Shown here: positions 23,092-31,833 of the stretch, piece after piece
Position numbering within the stretch: position 1 is the stretch's first letter
Layout: every line of letters begins with the position of its first letter
NCBI GenBank assembly: GCA_947165725.1
Contig: CAMVBL010000005.1
Location: 1 to 38,564, forward strand
Origin: an uncultured Caryophanales bacterium
GTDB taxonomy: Bacteria; Bacillota_I; Bacilli_A; RFN20; CAG-826
Length of the DNA: 38,564 nucleotides
Reading direction: 5' to 3'
The notes under the pieces: generated by a model
What the model saw: the letters and a program-made list of their open reading frames with translations, nothing else
What the model was told of the DNA's origin: nothing
Database searches by the model: none
Made by a program: the position numbers and the translations under genes

Positions 23092-26000
23092 ATGTTTAAT
23101 TTACCTATCTTAGAGTCTTTCTTAGATAAGGAAGTCATAGCCGGCTACACTTGGGGTAATATCCTTGAGTATTGGTGGATCGGCTTAATCATCATCATAG
23201 TGGCGGCGGTAGGACTTGTCGGCAGCTTTGTCTTACTTAAGCTAGTCTTCGGTAAAATGAAATTCAAAGAAGGCGACCAAGAAGCATTTGATAATTATAA
23301 GAATGCTCCTAAAGCAGAAAAGAAAGCAGTGGCTAAAGCCGCGAAAGGACCAGTCAAGAACGTCATTATTTGGACAAGAATTAAAGTCTGGCTCATTCCT
23401 GTAGTCTGCGTTGCTGCGCTTATCATGGCGCCTGTTGCATCGTTCTTGCCAACCGCAGCATTTGCTAACTTAATGTTCACCCTTCGTGGTAGTCATGTTG
23501 ACATCTATGATACAGAAACATCAAGACAAGCGGCCGCTGAAGCAGAAAAGAACGTTGTAACCATTCAAGAAGAAGGTACAGTCTTACTTAAGAATAAAGA
23601 CAATGCCTTACCATTAAACCTTGAAACCAATAAGAAAGTTAATATCTTTGGTTCATGTGCTTATGGCTTATTCTTCAATAATGGTGGTTCTGGTGCGTTC
23701 CAAACCGACGGACGTGTTTCTAATTTCCCAAGAACCGCGGTTAAGTTAGAAGAAGCTCTTCAAGAAGAAGGCTTTGAAATCAACGACAATCTTTTCAATT
23801 TAGTAAAGAACTACTATAACGGAAAGAAAGTTTCTGTTGCCCCAAGTGATTACAAGATCTTCTGTGGTATCAACACATTTGGTTATCCAGAAATCGTTCC
23901 TTCAGGCAATGGTGCTAAATTAGACCCAGTTGATTATGAATTACCAGTTTCCGCTTATGAAACAGCCTTTAGTGAATTAGGTGGTAAAACCGCATTAGAA
24001 GACGCCAAAGAATTCTCAGATACCGCTATCTTCGCAATCACAAGACACGGTACTGAAAGTGCGGATATGAAAGAAGCTGAACTCAAGTTATATTCCGCTG
24101 AAGTCGCAGCTATCGATATGCTTGAACAAAACTTTGATAAAGTCATCATCTTATTAAACGTTCCAACTGTCGTGGAAAGTGAATTCTTAGATGACGATGA
24201 AATCAGTGCAGCATTATATATCGGTCATCCAGGTTTAACTGGTACCAAAGCGGTTGCAGAAATCCTCTCTGGTAAAGTTAATCCTTCCGGTCACTTAGTG
24301 GATACCTGGCCATATAGTGTTAAGAGTGCTCCATCTTACCAATGTTTTGGTAACGATACAACATTAACATATACATCCGGTGCCGCTAATAGAGCGAAAT
24401 TCACAAACTACGTTGAAGGAATTTATGTTGGCTATCGTTATTATGTCACTCGTGGCATGGTTGATAGAGATGCTGGCTATATCTATGAAGACGAAGTGCA
24501 ATATTCATTCGGTCATGGTTTATCATACACGACATTTGATAAATCCATCGTTGAATATAAAGTTGATAAAGCTAACCAAAAAGTCGAAGTCACTGTTGAA
24601 GTTAAAAACACTGGTAACGTCGCTGGTAAAGACGTCATTCAACTTTATACACACGCTCCATACACCCCAGGTGGTGTTGAAAAATCATGGTATTCTTTAA
24701 CAACATTCCAAAAGACAAATATCATCGAACCAGGTGAATCCAAGAACTATAAATTAGAATTCAGTTTCAGAGATATCGCTTCCTGGTCCACTGAAAAAGG
24801 TCACTATGTGTTAGAAAAAGGTGACTATGAATTCTCCATCAGAGAAAACGTTTGGGATTTGGCGAAGACTTCAGTTAACGGTAGAGAAAATACCAAGAGT
24901 ATGAACCTCGCAGAGGATGTTGATTTCTTAACCAGTTATCAAACAGGTAAAGAATATGAAAACATTTTCCAAGATGTTGAATACGGTGGTGGTGTTGAAC
25001 CAAATACCTATTTATCTCGTAACGACTTTGCCGGTACATGGCAAAATAAGGCTGATATCCCATTAGCCTCTAATCCAGATAAGAATCATTTCCCAGGTGG
25101 TGCAAGTAACTCCACAGGTTCTGGCTCATTTACTTTCGAAGATAATCAAATTGATGAAGAAGTGAAAGAACAAGAAGTCGCTGGTGACTTAACACTTAGA
25201 GATCTTAAAGATGCCGCGTGGGATGATCCACGTTGGGAAGACTTATTAAGTCAATTATCATACGCTGATATGGATAAACTTATTGAATACGGTGGTTTCC
25301 AAACCGCAAGTGTCGATAGAATCGAAAAGACTCAAACCCTTGATTACGATGGTCCAAGTGCGGCGTTCCACTCTGGCACAGGTCACCCAAGTGAAGTTAT
25401 CGTTGGTTGTTCCTGGTCCACAGACGTTGCAAGAGTTATGGGTGAATCCATCGGTCGTGAAGGCGCGGCTCGTGGCTTAACTGGTTGGTATGCCCCTGGC
25501 ATTAACACCCACCGTTCACCATTTGGTGGTCGTAACTTCGAATATTATTCAGAAGATCCATTAATCTCTGGTTTAATGGCCGGTCACACCGCTCAAGGTA
25601 TGGCTAAATATGGTGTCTACACATACGCTAAACACTTCTTCTGTAATGATCAAGAATATAGCCGTGCAGGTGTCTTTGTTTGGGCAAGTGAACAAGCATT
25701 ACGTGAAATATACGCACGTGGCTTTGAACTTTATGTTGATTTAGGTGGTATTGGTATCATGTCCGCTTATAACTGCATCGGTTCATGGTGGTGTGGTGGT
25801 AGTAAAGCTGCTTTAACCACTCTCTTAAGAGAAGAATGGGGCTTCCATGGTGTTGTCGTTACTGACTACGCTGGTAGTGATTATATGGCCACAAATATCG
25901 GCTTAAGAGCAGGTAATGATATGTGGTTAACACCAAGCCAATTAAGTAGTAGCTTAAAACCAAGCAGAGTTCGTACACAATGTCCACATGATGGCGCTAT

Positions 26001-26124
26001 TATCGCTAGAAGAGCGGCTAAGAACATCCTCTTTGCGTGTGCTCATTCCAATAACGTTTGGACTGATGAAGACTACGCTGCTGTTGGCATTCCAGAAATT
26101 AAAAAAGCTGGCGATGGCCACTAG
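23092..26124 (+). CDS. Membrane-anchored GH3 glycosidase with reversed domain order (copy 1)
   Basis: This 1010-residue family-3 glycoside hydrolase probably cleaves beta-linked sugars outside the cell. Helix 1 (about 27-53) and helix 2 (about 100-118) flank a basic loop (KAEKKAVAKAAKGPVKN) that should be cytoplasmic, placing the enzyme outside. The usual C-terminal GH3 domain comes first (EEGTVLLKN near 160, GHPGLTGTKAVAEIL at 378), then SFGHGLSYTTF and an FnIII-like domain (about 490-590), a linker, and the catalytic TIM barrel last (about 710-1000). That barrel has GRNFEYYSEDP, YAKHFFCNDQE and the nucleophile D925 in VVVTDYAG. This is the reverse of most GH3 enzymes; similar inversions are known from rumen Butyrivibrio and Ruminococcus. 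Substrate unknown. GAAAGGAG precedes the ATG. Confidence 0.92.
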   Translation: MFNLPILESFLDKEVIAGYTWGNILEYWWIGLIIIIVAAVGLVGSFVLLKLVFGKMKFKEGDQEAFDNYKNAPKAEKKAVAKAAKGPVKNVIIWTRIKVWLIPVVCVAALIMAPVASFLPTAAFANLMFTLRGSHVDIYDTETSRQAAAEAEKNVVTIQEEGTVLLKNKDNALPLNLETNKKVNIFGSCAYGLFFNNGGSGAFQTDGRVSNFPRTAVKLEEALQEEGFEINDNLFNLVKNYYNGKKVSVAPSDYKIFCGINTFGYPEIVPSGNGAKLDPVDYELPVSAYETAFSELGGKTALEDAKEFSDTAIFAITRHGTESADMKEAELKLYSAEVAAIDMLEQNFDKVIILLNVPTVVESEFLDDDEISAALYIGHPGLTGTKAVAEILSGKVNPSGHLVDTWPYSVKSAPSYQCFGNDTTLTYTSGAANRAKFTNYVEGIYVGYRYYVTRGMVDRDAGYIYEDEVQYSFGHGLSYTTFDKSIVEYKVDKANQKVEVTVEVKNTGNVAGKDVIQLYTHAPYTPGGVEKSWYSLTTFQKTNIIEPGESKNYKLEFSFRDIASWSTEKGHYVLEKGDYEFSIRENVWDLAKTSVNGRENTKSMNLAEDVDFLTSYQTGKEYENIFQDVEYGGGVEPNTYLSRNDFAGTWQNKADIPLASNPDKNHFPGGASNSTGSGSFTFEDNQIDEEVKEQEVAGDLTLRDLKDAAWDDPRWEDLLSQLSYADMDKLIEYGGFQTASVDRIEKTQTLDYDGPSAAFHSGTGHPSEVIVGCSWSTDVARVMGESIGREGAARGLTGWYAPGINTHRSPFGGRNFEYYSEDPLISGLMAGHTAQGMAKYGVYTYAKHFFCNDQEYSRAGVFVWASEQALREIYARGFELYVDLGGIGIMSAYNCIGSWWCGGSKAALTTLLREEWGFHGVVVTDYAGSDYMATNIGLRAGNDMWLTPSQLSSSLKPSRVRTQCPHDGAIIARRAAKNILFACAHSNNVWTDEDYAAVGIPEIKKAGDGH

Positions 26125-26146
26125 TCGATAGTTAACTAAATGAATG

Positions 26147-26178
26147 GAGGGGCTTTTCGTAGCCTCTCTTTTCTTTTT
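26147..26178 (+). terminator. Terminator after GH3 copy 1
   Basis: GAGGGGCT pairs with AGCCTCTC across a 6-nt loop (one wobble), followed by TTTTCTTTTT. Confidence 0.88.
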
Positions 26179-26220
26179 GGTTAAGGTTATGCGAATAAAA
26201 TGCAATGTTATGTATTTTGT

Positions 26221-26266
26221 TTGGCATGACTATTTTTATCACTTATAGTAATATCGCAAACGTAAA
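26221..26266 (+). promoter_or_regulatory. Promoter of GH3 copy 2 and adjacent motif
   Basis: TTGGCA (26221-26226) and TATAGT (26244-26249) are 17 bp apart. CGCAAACGTAAA (26255-26266) lies at the predicted transcript start; its exact complement occurs in the leader of the CBM lipoprotein gene at 31711-31722. The copy therefore has its own promoter, separate from copy 1. Confidence 0.65.
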
Positions 26267-26342
26267 AACATACAAATTTTAGTTTTTCGCTAACTTTTCT
26301 ATGTTTTAACAACTCGTAAATATGTATAAAAGGAGATTATTT

Positions 26343-29300
26343 ATGTTTAATTTACCTATCTTAGAGTCTTTCTTTGATAAGCCAATTATTGCTGGTTACT
26401 CCCTCCGCTCAATTTTCCAATATTGGTGGGTTGGTTTAATCATCCTTATCGTGGCCGCTGTCGCTCTTGTTGGTGTTTATTTCCTTCTTAACTGGCTCTT
26501 CGGCCGTATGAAATTTAAAGATGGCGATAAAGAACAATTAAAAGAGTATGCCGAAGCTCCAAAGGAAGAAAAGAAAGCAGTCGCTAAAAAAACTACAGGC
26601 CCTGCTAAAAATGTTATTGCTTGGAGGAGAATAAGAGGTTGGTTAATCCCAACAGTCGTAGTTACAGCCCTTATTGGTTCCGCTGCCGCATCATTCTTAC
26701 CATCAAACGCATTCCAAAACTTATTAACAACATTAAATGGTAGTAAGGTTTCTATTATTGATACCCCTTCCTCAAAAGAAGCTGCTGCACAAGCGGAAAA
26801 GAACGTTGTTTCCATTCAAGAAGAAGGCACAGTTCTTTTAAAGAACAAAAATAATGCATTACCACTTAACTTAGAAACCAATAAGAAAGTTAACATCTTT
26901 GGTGCTTGCGCTTATGGTTTATTCTATGGCAATGGCGGTTCTGGCTCTTTCCAAACTGACGGCAGAGTCACAAAAGCCAATGGCTTTGATACTGACTTCC
27001 CAAGAACCGCTTTAAAACTTGAACAAGCCATGAAAGATGAAGGTTTTGAAATTAATGAAAACCTCTTCAACATGATCAAGAACTATTATAAGAATAAGAA
27101 AGTTTCCGCTGTTGAAGTTGAATACGACATTCAATGTGGCTTCAACAAATATGGTTATCGTGAGATAGTTAGTAGTAAGGCACCATATGATAATGAACCT
27201 CCAGCAAGTGCTTATGAACAACCACTTGATGAATTAGGTGGCAAAACCTTATTAGAAAACGCTAAAGAGTTCTCTGATACCGCTATCTTCTGTATCACTA
27301 GACGTGGTAGTGAAGACGAAGACATGAACTATAAAGATTTAACTTTAAAAGCTAATGAAATCGCTGCCATTGATATGCTAGAACAAAACTTCAAAAAAGT
27401 TATTATCTTATTAAATGTTCCAACCGTTATAGAAGCTGAATTCTTAGATGATTCAGAAATCAGCGCTGCTGTTTATATGGGTCACCCAGGTTTAACAGGT
27501 ACAAAAGCTGTTGCTGAGATCCTCGCTGGTAAAGTTAACCCATCCGGTCACTTAGTGGATACATGGCCATATGATGTTAAGAGTGCGCCATCTTACCAAA
27601 ACTTTGGTAATGATACCACATTAACATATAGCTCAGGTGCGGCTAAAGGCGCTAAATTCACTAACTATCACGAAGGTATTTATGTTGGTTACAGATATTA
27701 TGTTACAGCTGCTAAAGAAGGCTACATTGATTATGATGATGAGGTCCAATATTCCTTCGGTCATGGTTTAAGCTATACAACTTTTGATAAATCAATCTCT
27801 GCATTCGAAGTCGATAGTGAAAATCAAAAAGTCTATGTCACTGTTGAAGTTAAAAATACCGGTGAAGTCGCTGGTAAAGACGTTATCCAACTCTATACCC
27901 ACGCTCCATATACCAAAGGTGGTATTGAAAAATCATATTATTCATTAACCGCTTTCCAAAAAACAAACATCATCGAACCAGGTGAAACTAAGAACTACAA
28001 ATTAGAATTTAGTTTCAGAGATATCGCTTCCTGGTCAACCGCTAAAGGTTACTATGTCTTGGAAAAAGGCGATTATGAATTTTCTATTAGAGAAAATGTT
28101 TGGGATCTCGCTGTCACAGCGGTTGCCAATAGAGAAAACGCTAAGACATATACACTTAACGAAGATGTTGAATTCAAAACCTCATATCAAACTGGTAAAG
28201 AATACGCCAATATCTTCCAAGATGTTGAATTCGGTGGTGGTGAAGAAAAACATGAATTCTTATCAAGAAGTGATTTCGCAACAACATGGAAAAACAAAGC
28301 TGACTTCAGCTTAGTCTCCAATAGTGATGCTAAACATTTCCCAGGTGGTGCTGCTAACCAAACTGGTGGTTCAAAATTCTCATACCAAGACAATCAAATC
28401 GAAGGTACATTAAGAGAACAAGGTAAGCAAAATGGTCTCAAATTTGAAGATTTCAAAGATGCTGAATGGGACGATCCACGTTGGGAAGACTTACTTGACC
28501 AAATGTCTATTAAAGATTTACAAGATATCGTTGACCAAGGTTCATTCAAAACCGCTTCTATTAGTAGCATCGGTAAAACCGCTACTAAAGACTATGATGG
28601 TCCTGGTGCGGCCTTCCACTCTGGTACAGGTCACCCAAGTGAAGTCGTTGTTGCCTGTTCATGGGATTTAGAAACCGCTAAAGTTATGGGTGAATCCATC
28701 GGTAGAGAAGGTGCTTCCCGTGGCTTGACAGGTTGGTATGCTCCTGGTATTAATACACACCGTTCACCATTTGGTGGCAGAAACTTCGAATATTATTCTG
28801 AAGATCCATTAATCGGTGGTTTAATGGCTGGTCACACTGCTCAAGGAAGTATGAAGTATGGTGTCTATACATACGCTAAACACTTCTTATGTAATGAACA
28901 AGAAAATAGTCGTGCAGGTGTCTTTGTCTGGGCAAGCGAACAAGCTCTTAGAGAAATCTATGCTCGTGGCTTTGAAATCTATGTTGATTTAGGTGGTTTA
29001 GGTATTATGTCCTCCTTTAACAGCTTAGGTTCATGGTGGGCTGGTGGTAGTGAAGCCTTATTAACCACTCTCTTAAGAGATGAATGGGGATTCCATGGTG
29101 TTGTCGTTACTGACTACGCAGGTCCTGACTACATGGCCACTAACATTGGTTTAAGAGCAGGTAATGACTTATGGTTAAATAAAGCCAGTTATGACGCAAA
29201 CACCACCTATAGAGCCACTCCACATGACTCTACAATTCTCATGAGAAGAGCAGCAAAGAATATCCTTTATGCTTGTGCTCATTCTAATAACGTTTGGACA

Positions 29301-29354
29301 TTAGAAGATTATCAAGCTGTTGGTATTATGGAAGTTGTTAAGACAAACGACTAA
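26343..29354 (+). CDS. Membrane-anchored GH3 glycosidase with reversed domain order (copy 2)
   Basis: This 1003-residue tandem paralogue of the preceding GH3 has the same plan: two N-terminal helices around a lysine-rich loop, then GH3 C-domain (EEGTVLLKN, GHPGLTGTKAVAEIL), FnIII-like domain, linker and C-terminal catalytic barrel (GRNFEYYSEDP, YAKHFLCNEQE, nucleophile D924 in VVVTDYAG). Sequence is strongly conserved in the catalytic parts and looser in the linker and around residues 200-260, so substrate range may differ. The start is ATG 26343, since AAAGGAG ends 7 nt upstream; an ATG at 26322 would put the ribosome site inside the gene. The first 33 bases equal those of copy 1. Confidence 0.92.
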   Translation: MFNLPILESFFDKPIIAGYSLRSIFQYWWVGLIILIVAAVALVGVYFLLNWLFGRMKFKDGDKEQLKEYAEAPKEEKKAVAKKTTGPAKNVIAWRRIRGWLIPTVVVTALIGSAAASFLPSNAFQNLLTTLNGSKVSIIDTPSSKEAAAQAEKNVVSIQEEGTVLLKNKNNALPLNLETNKKVNIFGACAYGLFYGNGGSGSFQTDGRVTKANGFDTDFPRTALKLEQAMKDEGFEINENLFNMIKNYYKNKKVSAVEVEYDIQCGFNKYGYREIVSSKAPYDNEPPASAYEQPLDELGGKTLLENAKEFSDTAIFCITRRGSEDEDMNYKDLTLKANEIAAIDMLEQNFKKVIILLNVPTVIEAEFLDDSEISAAVYMGHPGLTGTKAVAEILAGKVNPSGHLVDTWPYDVKSAPSYQNFGNDTTLTYSSGAAKGAKFTNYHEGIYVGYRYYVTAAKEGYIDYDDEVQYSFGHGLSYTTFDKSISAFEVDSENQKVYVTVEVKNTGEVAGKDVIQLYTHAPYTKGGIEKSYYSLTAFQKTNIIEPGETKNYKLEFSFRDIASWSTAKGYYVLEKGDYEFSIRENVWDLAVTAVANRENAKTYTLNEDVEFKTSYQTGKEYANIFQDVEFGGGEEKHEFLSRSDFATTWKNKADFSLVSNSDAKHFPGGAANQTGGSKFSYQDNQIEGTLREQGKQNGLKFEDFKDAEWDDPRWEDLLDQMSIKDLQDIVDQGSFKTASISSIGKTATKDYDGPGAAFHSGTGHPSEVVVACSWDLETAKVMGESIGREGASRGLTGWYAPGINTHRSPFGGRNFEYYSEDPLIGGLMAGHTAQGSMKYGVYTYAKHFLCNEQENSRAGVFVWASEQALREIYARGFEIYVDLGGLGIMSSFNSLGSWWAGGSEALLTTLLRDEWGFHGVVVTDYAGPDYMATNIGLRAGNDLWLNKASYDANTTYRATPHDSTILMRRAAKNILYACAHSNNVWTLEDYQAVGIMEVVKTND

Positions 29355-29376
29355 TTATCAAAATAATTATAAAAAC

Positions 29377-29416
29377 GAACCCCAACTCCCGCGTGGATGC
29401 GGGGTTCATTATTTTC
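29377..29416 (+). terminator. Terminator after GH3 copy 2
   Basis: CCCGC and GCGGG (29388-29392 and 29399-29403) form the core stem. GAAC/GTTC extend it over a bulge, or GAACCCC can pair with GGGGTTC instead. ATTATTTTCTT follows. Confidence 0.75.
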
Positions 29417-29431
29417 TTAAAGCCACTTTCG

Positions 29432-29440
29432 TGGTAGAAT
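29432..29440 (+). promoter_or_regulatory. Extended -10 promoter of the two-component operon
   Basis: TG-G-TAGAAT forms an extended -10 that ends 8 nt before the ATG of the response regulator. No clear -35 and no Shine-Dalgarno sequence are present, so the transcript may be leaderless. Confidence 0.5.
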
Positions 29441-29448
29441 TATCTAGA

Positions 29449-30177
29449 ATGAACGATATAAACATTAGGATCGCAGTCGTGGAAGACTCAGCTGATGATT
29501 TAAGCAACTGTCTTTCCTTGTTGAATCGCTATAGCAAAGAAAAGAATATTTCTTTTGATATCCAAACCTTTGCTAGCGGTGATGCTTTCTTAATGCGCTT
29601 TAAGAGCCAATATGACTTCATTATCTTAGACATCAACTTATCCGCAATGAACGGTATAGATGTCGCAAGAAAGATTAGAGAAAAAGATGAAGAAGTCATC
29701 ATCATGTTCGCCACAAATTTAGCGAAATATGCAACAAACGGCTATGAAGTAGACGCTATCGACTTTGTCTTAAAACCATTATCATATGCTTCATTCTATT
29801 TAAGACTCGAAAGAGTCATGAAAAAGTTAGGCAAAAAGAACGATAACTTCATCGTCGTACCTAATGAAGGTGGCTTTAATAAAATAGCGACAAACAACAT
29901 TTTATATGTCGAAGTAATCTCTCATGACATCATCTTCCACTTAAAAGAAGGCGATGAGATTACCACAACCGGCACTTTAAAAAAGTTCGAAGAACAATTA
30001 AGAAAGCAGTGGTTTATAAGATGTAATTCATGCTATTTAGTCAACGCGCATAATATTAAGCGCGTAGAAAAACTTGACATCCAATTAGCAAACGACGAAG
30101 TTATTGCTATATCACATCCAAAGAAAAAGGGATTTATGGAAAGTTTCAAGAAGTACATTATGGAAGAAGGTAACTAG
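29449..30177 (+). CDS. LytTR-family response regulator
   Basis: This 242-residue protein is a receiver domain (residues 5-125) joined to a LytTR DNA-binding domain (about 138-238), as in AgrA and VirR. Receiver residues are E12 and D13 in VVEDSADD, the phospho-acceptor D61 in FIILDINLS, and the conserved Lys in DFVLKPLS. The LytTR part has ILYVEVISHDIIFHL and FIRCNSCYLVNAHNIKRV. It is followed after 3 nt by its sensor kinase. The frame is open upstream to 29320, but that stretch crosses the GH3 end and a terminator, so ATG 29449 is the start. It may control the flanking glycan genes; that is inference. Confidence 0.92.
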   Translation: MNDINIRIAVVEDSADDLSNCLSLLNRYSKEKNISFDIQTFASGDAFLMRFKSQYDFIILDINLSAMNGIDVARKIREKDEEVIIMFATNLAKYATNGYEVDAIDFVLKPLSYASFYLRLERVMKKLGKKNDNFIVVPNEGGFNKIATNNILYVEVISHDIIFHLKEGDEITTTGTLKKFEEQLRKQWFIRCNSCYLVNAHNIKRVEKLDIQLANDEVIAISHPKKKGFMESFKKYIMEEGN

Positions 30178-30180
30178 CGT

Positions 30181-31539
30181 ATGGATCTTAAGACTTTACT
30201 CACAATGTTCATCTCTTTTACAGTCGAAATTCTTGTGGCGTCTGTTCTTTTAATCAAGCATCGACTTACTTTTAGATTTAAACCATACATTTCTATTCCT
30301 GTTGGTTTATTAATTGCCTCCAGTGGCGCTGTCGTTAATATCATTGGTTTGCATAACTTTGTCAAACCAGAACAATGGAATGAATTCCTTAATATTGCCG
30401 TTTATACAATTCCAATTTTCACCATCTATGGTGGCTTGTTATTCGCCTATAAGATTAAACCATTAAGTTTGATGTTACTTCTTTCCGTGGCCTATACTTT
30501 CCAACATATGGCTTATCAAGTCGGTGTCCTTGTTTTGGACACAGGTTTAGGTGGTAAGATTTTCCAAGCCTTATACAATGAATCAGAAGCAATTGCAGTA
30601 ATTGTTCATAGATTCAATATTATTTATAACTCGATACTTTATACCCTTAAAACAGGTGTATTTGTGGCTTGCTATTTCTTAATCGCTAGATACTACGTTA
30701 AGTATTCAAAATACATCATTAGTAAATTAATGATTATCGCTTTAGGTATTGTTGTTTACCTTGTTGTCAACGTCGCTAACGTGTATGTTGCCCAACATCT
30801 AACTTGGGATGCAAAACTAAGAGGCATCCTCGCAGGTACCCTCATTATCTTCTGTATCTTATTTGATGTTCTTGTCGTGGGCGGTTTCCGTGTCGTGGAA
30901 CATCGTCAAGAAACAATGATTATTAAAGCCACTCTTAATTCTAAAATTAGACAACAAGAGATGATGGAAAATAACATTAACTTCATCAACATGAAATGTC
31001 ATGACTTAAGAAAAGAATTAAGAAGATTAAAAGCTAAAAAAGGCGAATTAACTGATGAAGACTTCTGCTTATTAGAAGAATCTCTTAACTTCTACGATAG
31101 TTCTGTTAAAACAGGTAATGTTAATATCGACGCTTTGATTCAAGATAAACTTATCTACTGTAATTCTATGGGTATTGAATTCACTTCTCTCGTAGACGGG
31201 GATGCCTTTAAAGAAATGGCTTCTAGTGATGTTTACTTCTTATTAACCAACATCATTGATAATGCGATTGAGGCGACAGAAGCTATTCAAGAAAAAGAAC
31301 ATAGAGTTATTTCATTAACTGCTTCTAGAAAACATGGCATGCTAATGATTGAAGAAACTAACTACTATCATGGTGAACTAGTATTCAATAATGATGGATC
31401 AATAAAAACCACTAAACAAGAGAACAAAAAATACCATGGTTTTGGCACTAAGTCGATTGCCTATATCGTTAAGAAGTATAATGGCACGATGGACTATGAA
31501 ACAAAAGACGGTATCTTTAGACTAAAGATAGCGATGTAA
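30181..31539 (+). CDS. GHKL-type sensor histidine kinase (AgrC-like)
   Basis: This 452-residue membrane sensor kinase would phosphorylate the preceding LytTR regulator. The N-terminal half (about residues 1-240) has six or so hydrophobic helices with no large extracellular domain, as in peptide- or membrane-sensing kinases. H274 in CHDLRKELRRL is the likely phospho-acceptor. LLTNIIDNAIEATEAI is the N-box, and YHGFGTKSIAYIVKKYNG forms the glycine-rich ATP lid of the GHKL fold. No agrB- or agrD-like gene for a signal peptide is nearby, so the signal is unknown. GAAGGT lies upstream, inside the regulator gene. Confidence 0.9.
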   Translation: MDLKTLLTMFISFTVEILVASVLLIKHRLTFRFKPYISIPVGLLIASSGAVVNIIGLHNFVKPEQWNEFLNIAVYTIPIFTIYGGLLFAYKIKPLSLMLLLSVAYTFQHMAYQVGVLVLDTGLGGKIFQALYNESEAIAVIVHRFNIIYNSILYTLKTGVFVACYFLIARYYVKYSKYIISKLMIIALGIVVYLVVNVANVYVAQHLTWDAKLRGILAGTLIIFCILFDVLVVGGFRVVEHRQETMIIKATLNSKIRQQEMMENNINFINMKCHDLRKELRRLKAKKGELTDEDFCLLEESLNFYDSSVKTGNVNIDALIQDKLIYCNSMGIEFTSLVDGDAFKEMASSDVYFLLTNIIDNAIEATEAIQEKEHRVISLTASRKHGMLMIEETNYYHGELVFNNDGSIKTTKQENKKYHGFGTKSIAYIVKKYNGTMDYETKDGIFRLKIAM

Positions 31540-31554
31540 AACCTATAAAAAAGA

Positions 31555-31587
31555 GCGCGATTAAAAATATGATAATCGTGCTTTTTT
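31555..31587 (+). terminator. Terminator of the two-component operon
   Basis: GCGCGATTA pairs with TAATCGTGC (one wobble) across a 9-nt loop. Six T follow, and a matching run of A precedes the stem. Confidence 0.88.
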
Positions 31588-31674
31588 GAAGTGCACAAAT
31601 ATAAGATTACGTATAAATGTTATAAGGTTATGAATTATCTATTTTTTATTATCTTTTTCTTTTCTATAGTAATT

Positions 31675-31824
31675 GCGAATTAGGAATACTTTGCCAATTT
31701 TTGCCACTTCTTTACGTTTGCGTTGTGCGCATTTATTAACAAGGTTTCCACACACAAAGAGTATTTGTTAAGTGAGAATCTTTTGATCTCCCTTAATGAA
31801 ACACACAATGTTTTTTAGGAAAGG
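31675..31824 (+). promoter_or_regulatory. Promoter and long leader of the CBM lipoprotein gene
   Basis: The stretch 31588-31833 has no gene. TATAGT (31675-31680) is a likely -10 with only a weak -35. The leader then holds two TTTGCCA copies exactly 10 bp apart (31690-31696 and 31700-31706), TTTACGTTTGCG (31711-31722), GCGCATTTATTA (31727-31738), an imperfect hairpin with TTAA-GAG and CTC-TTAA arms (31768-31796) and the ribosome site AGGAAAGG (31817-31824). Such a leader of about 150 nt suggests regulation, but no known riboswitch was recognised. Confidence 0.5.
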
Positions 31825-31833
31825 AAAAATATA

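Noticed and set aside
26322..26342. Upstream ATG for GH3 copy 2
   Set aside because: It would place the ribosome site inside the gene; the paralogue starts at the equivalent of 26343.
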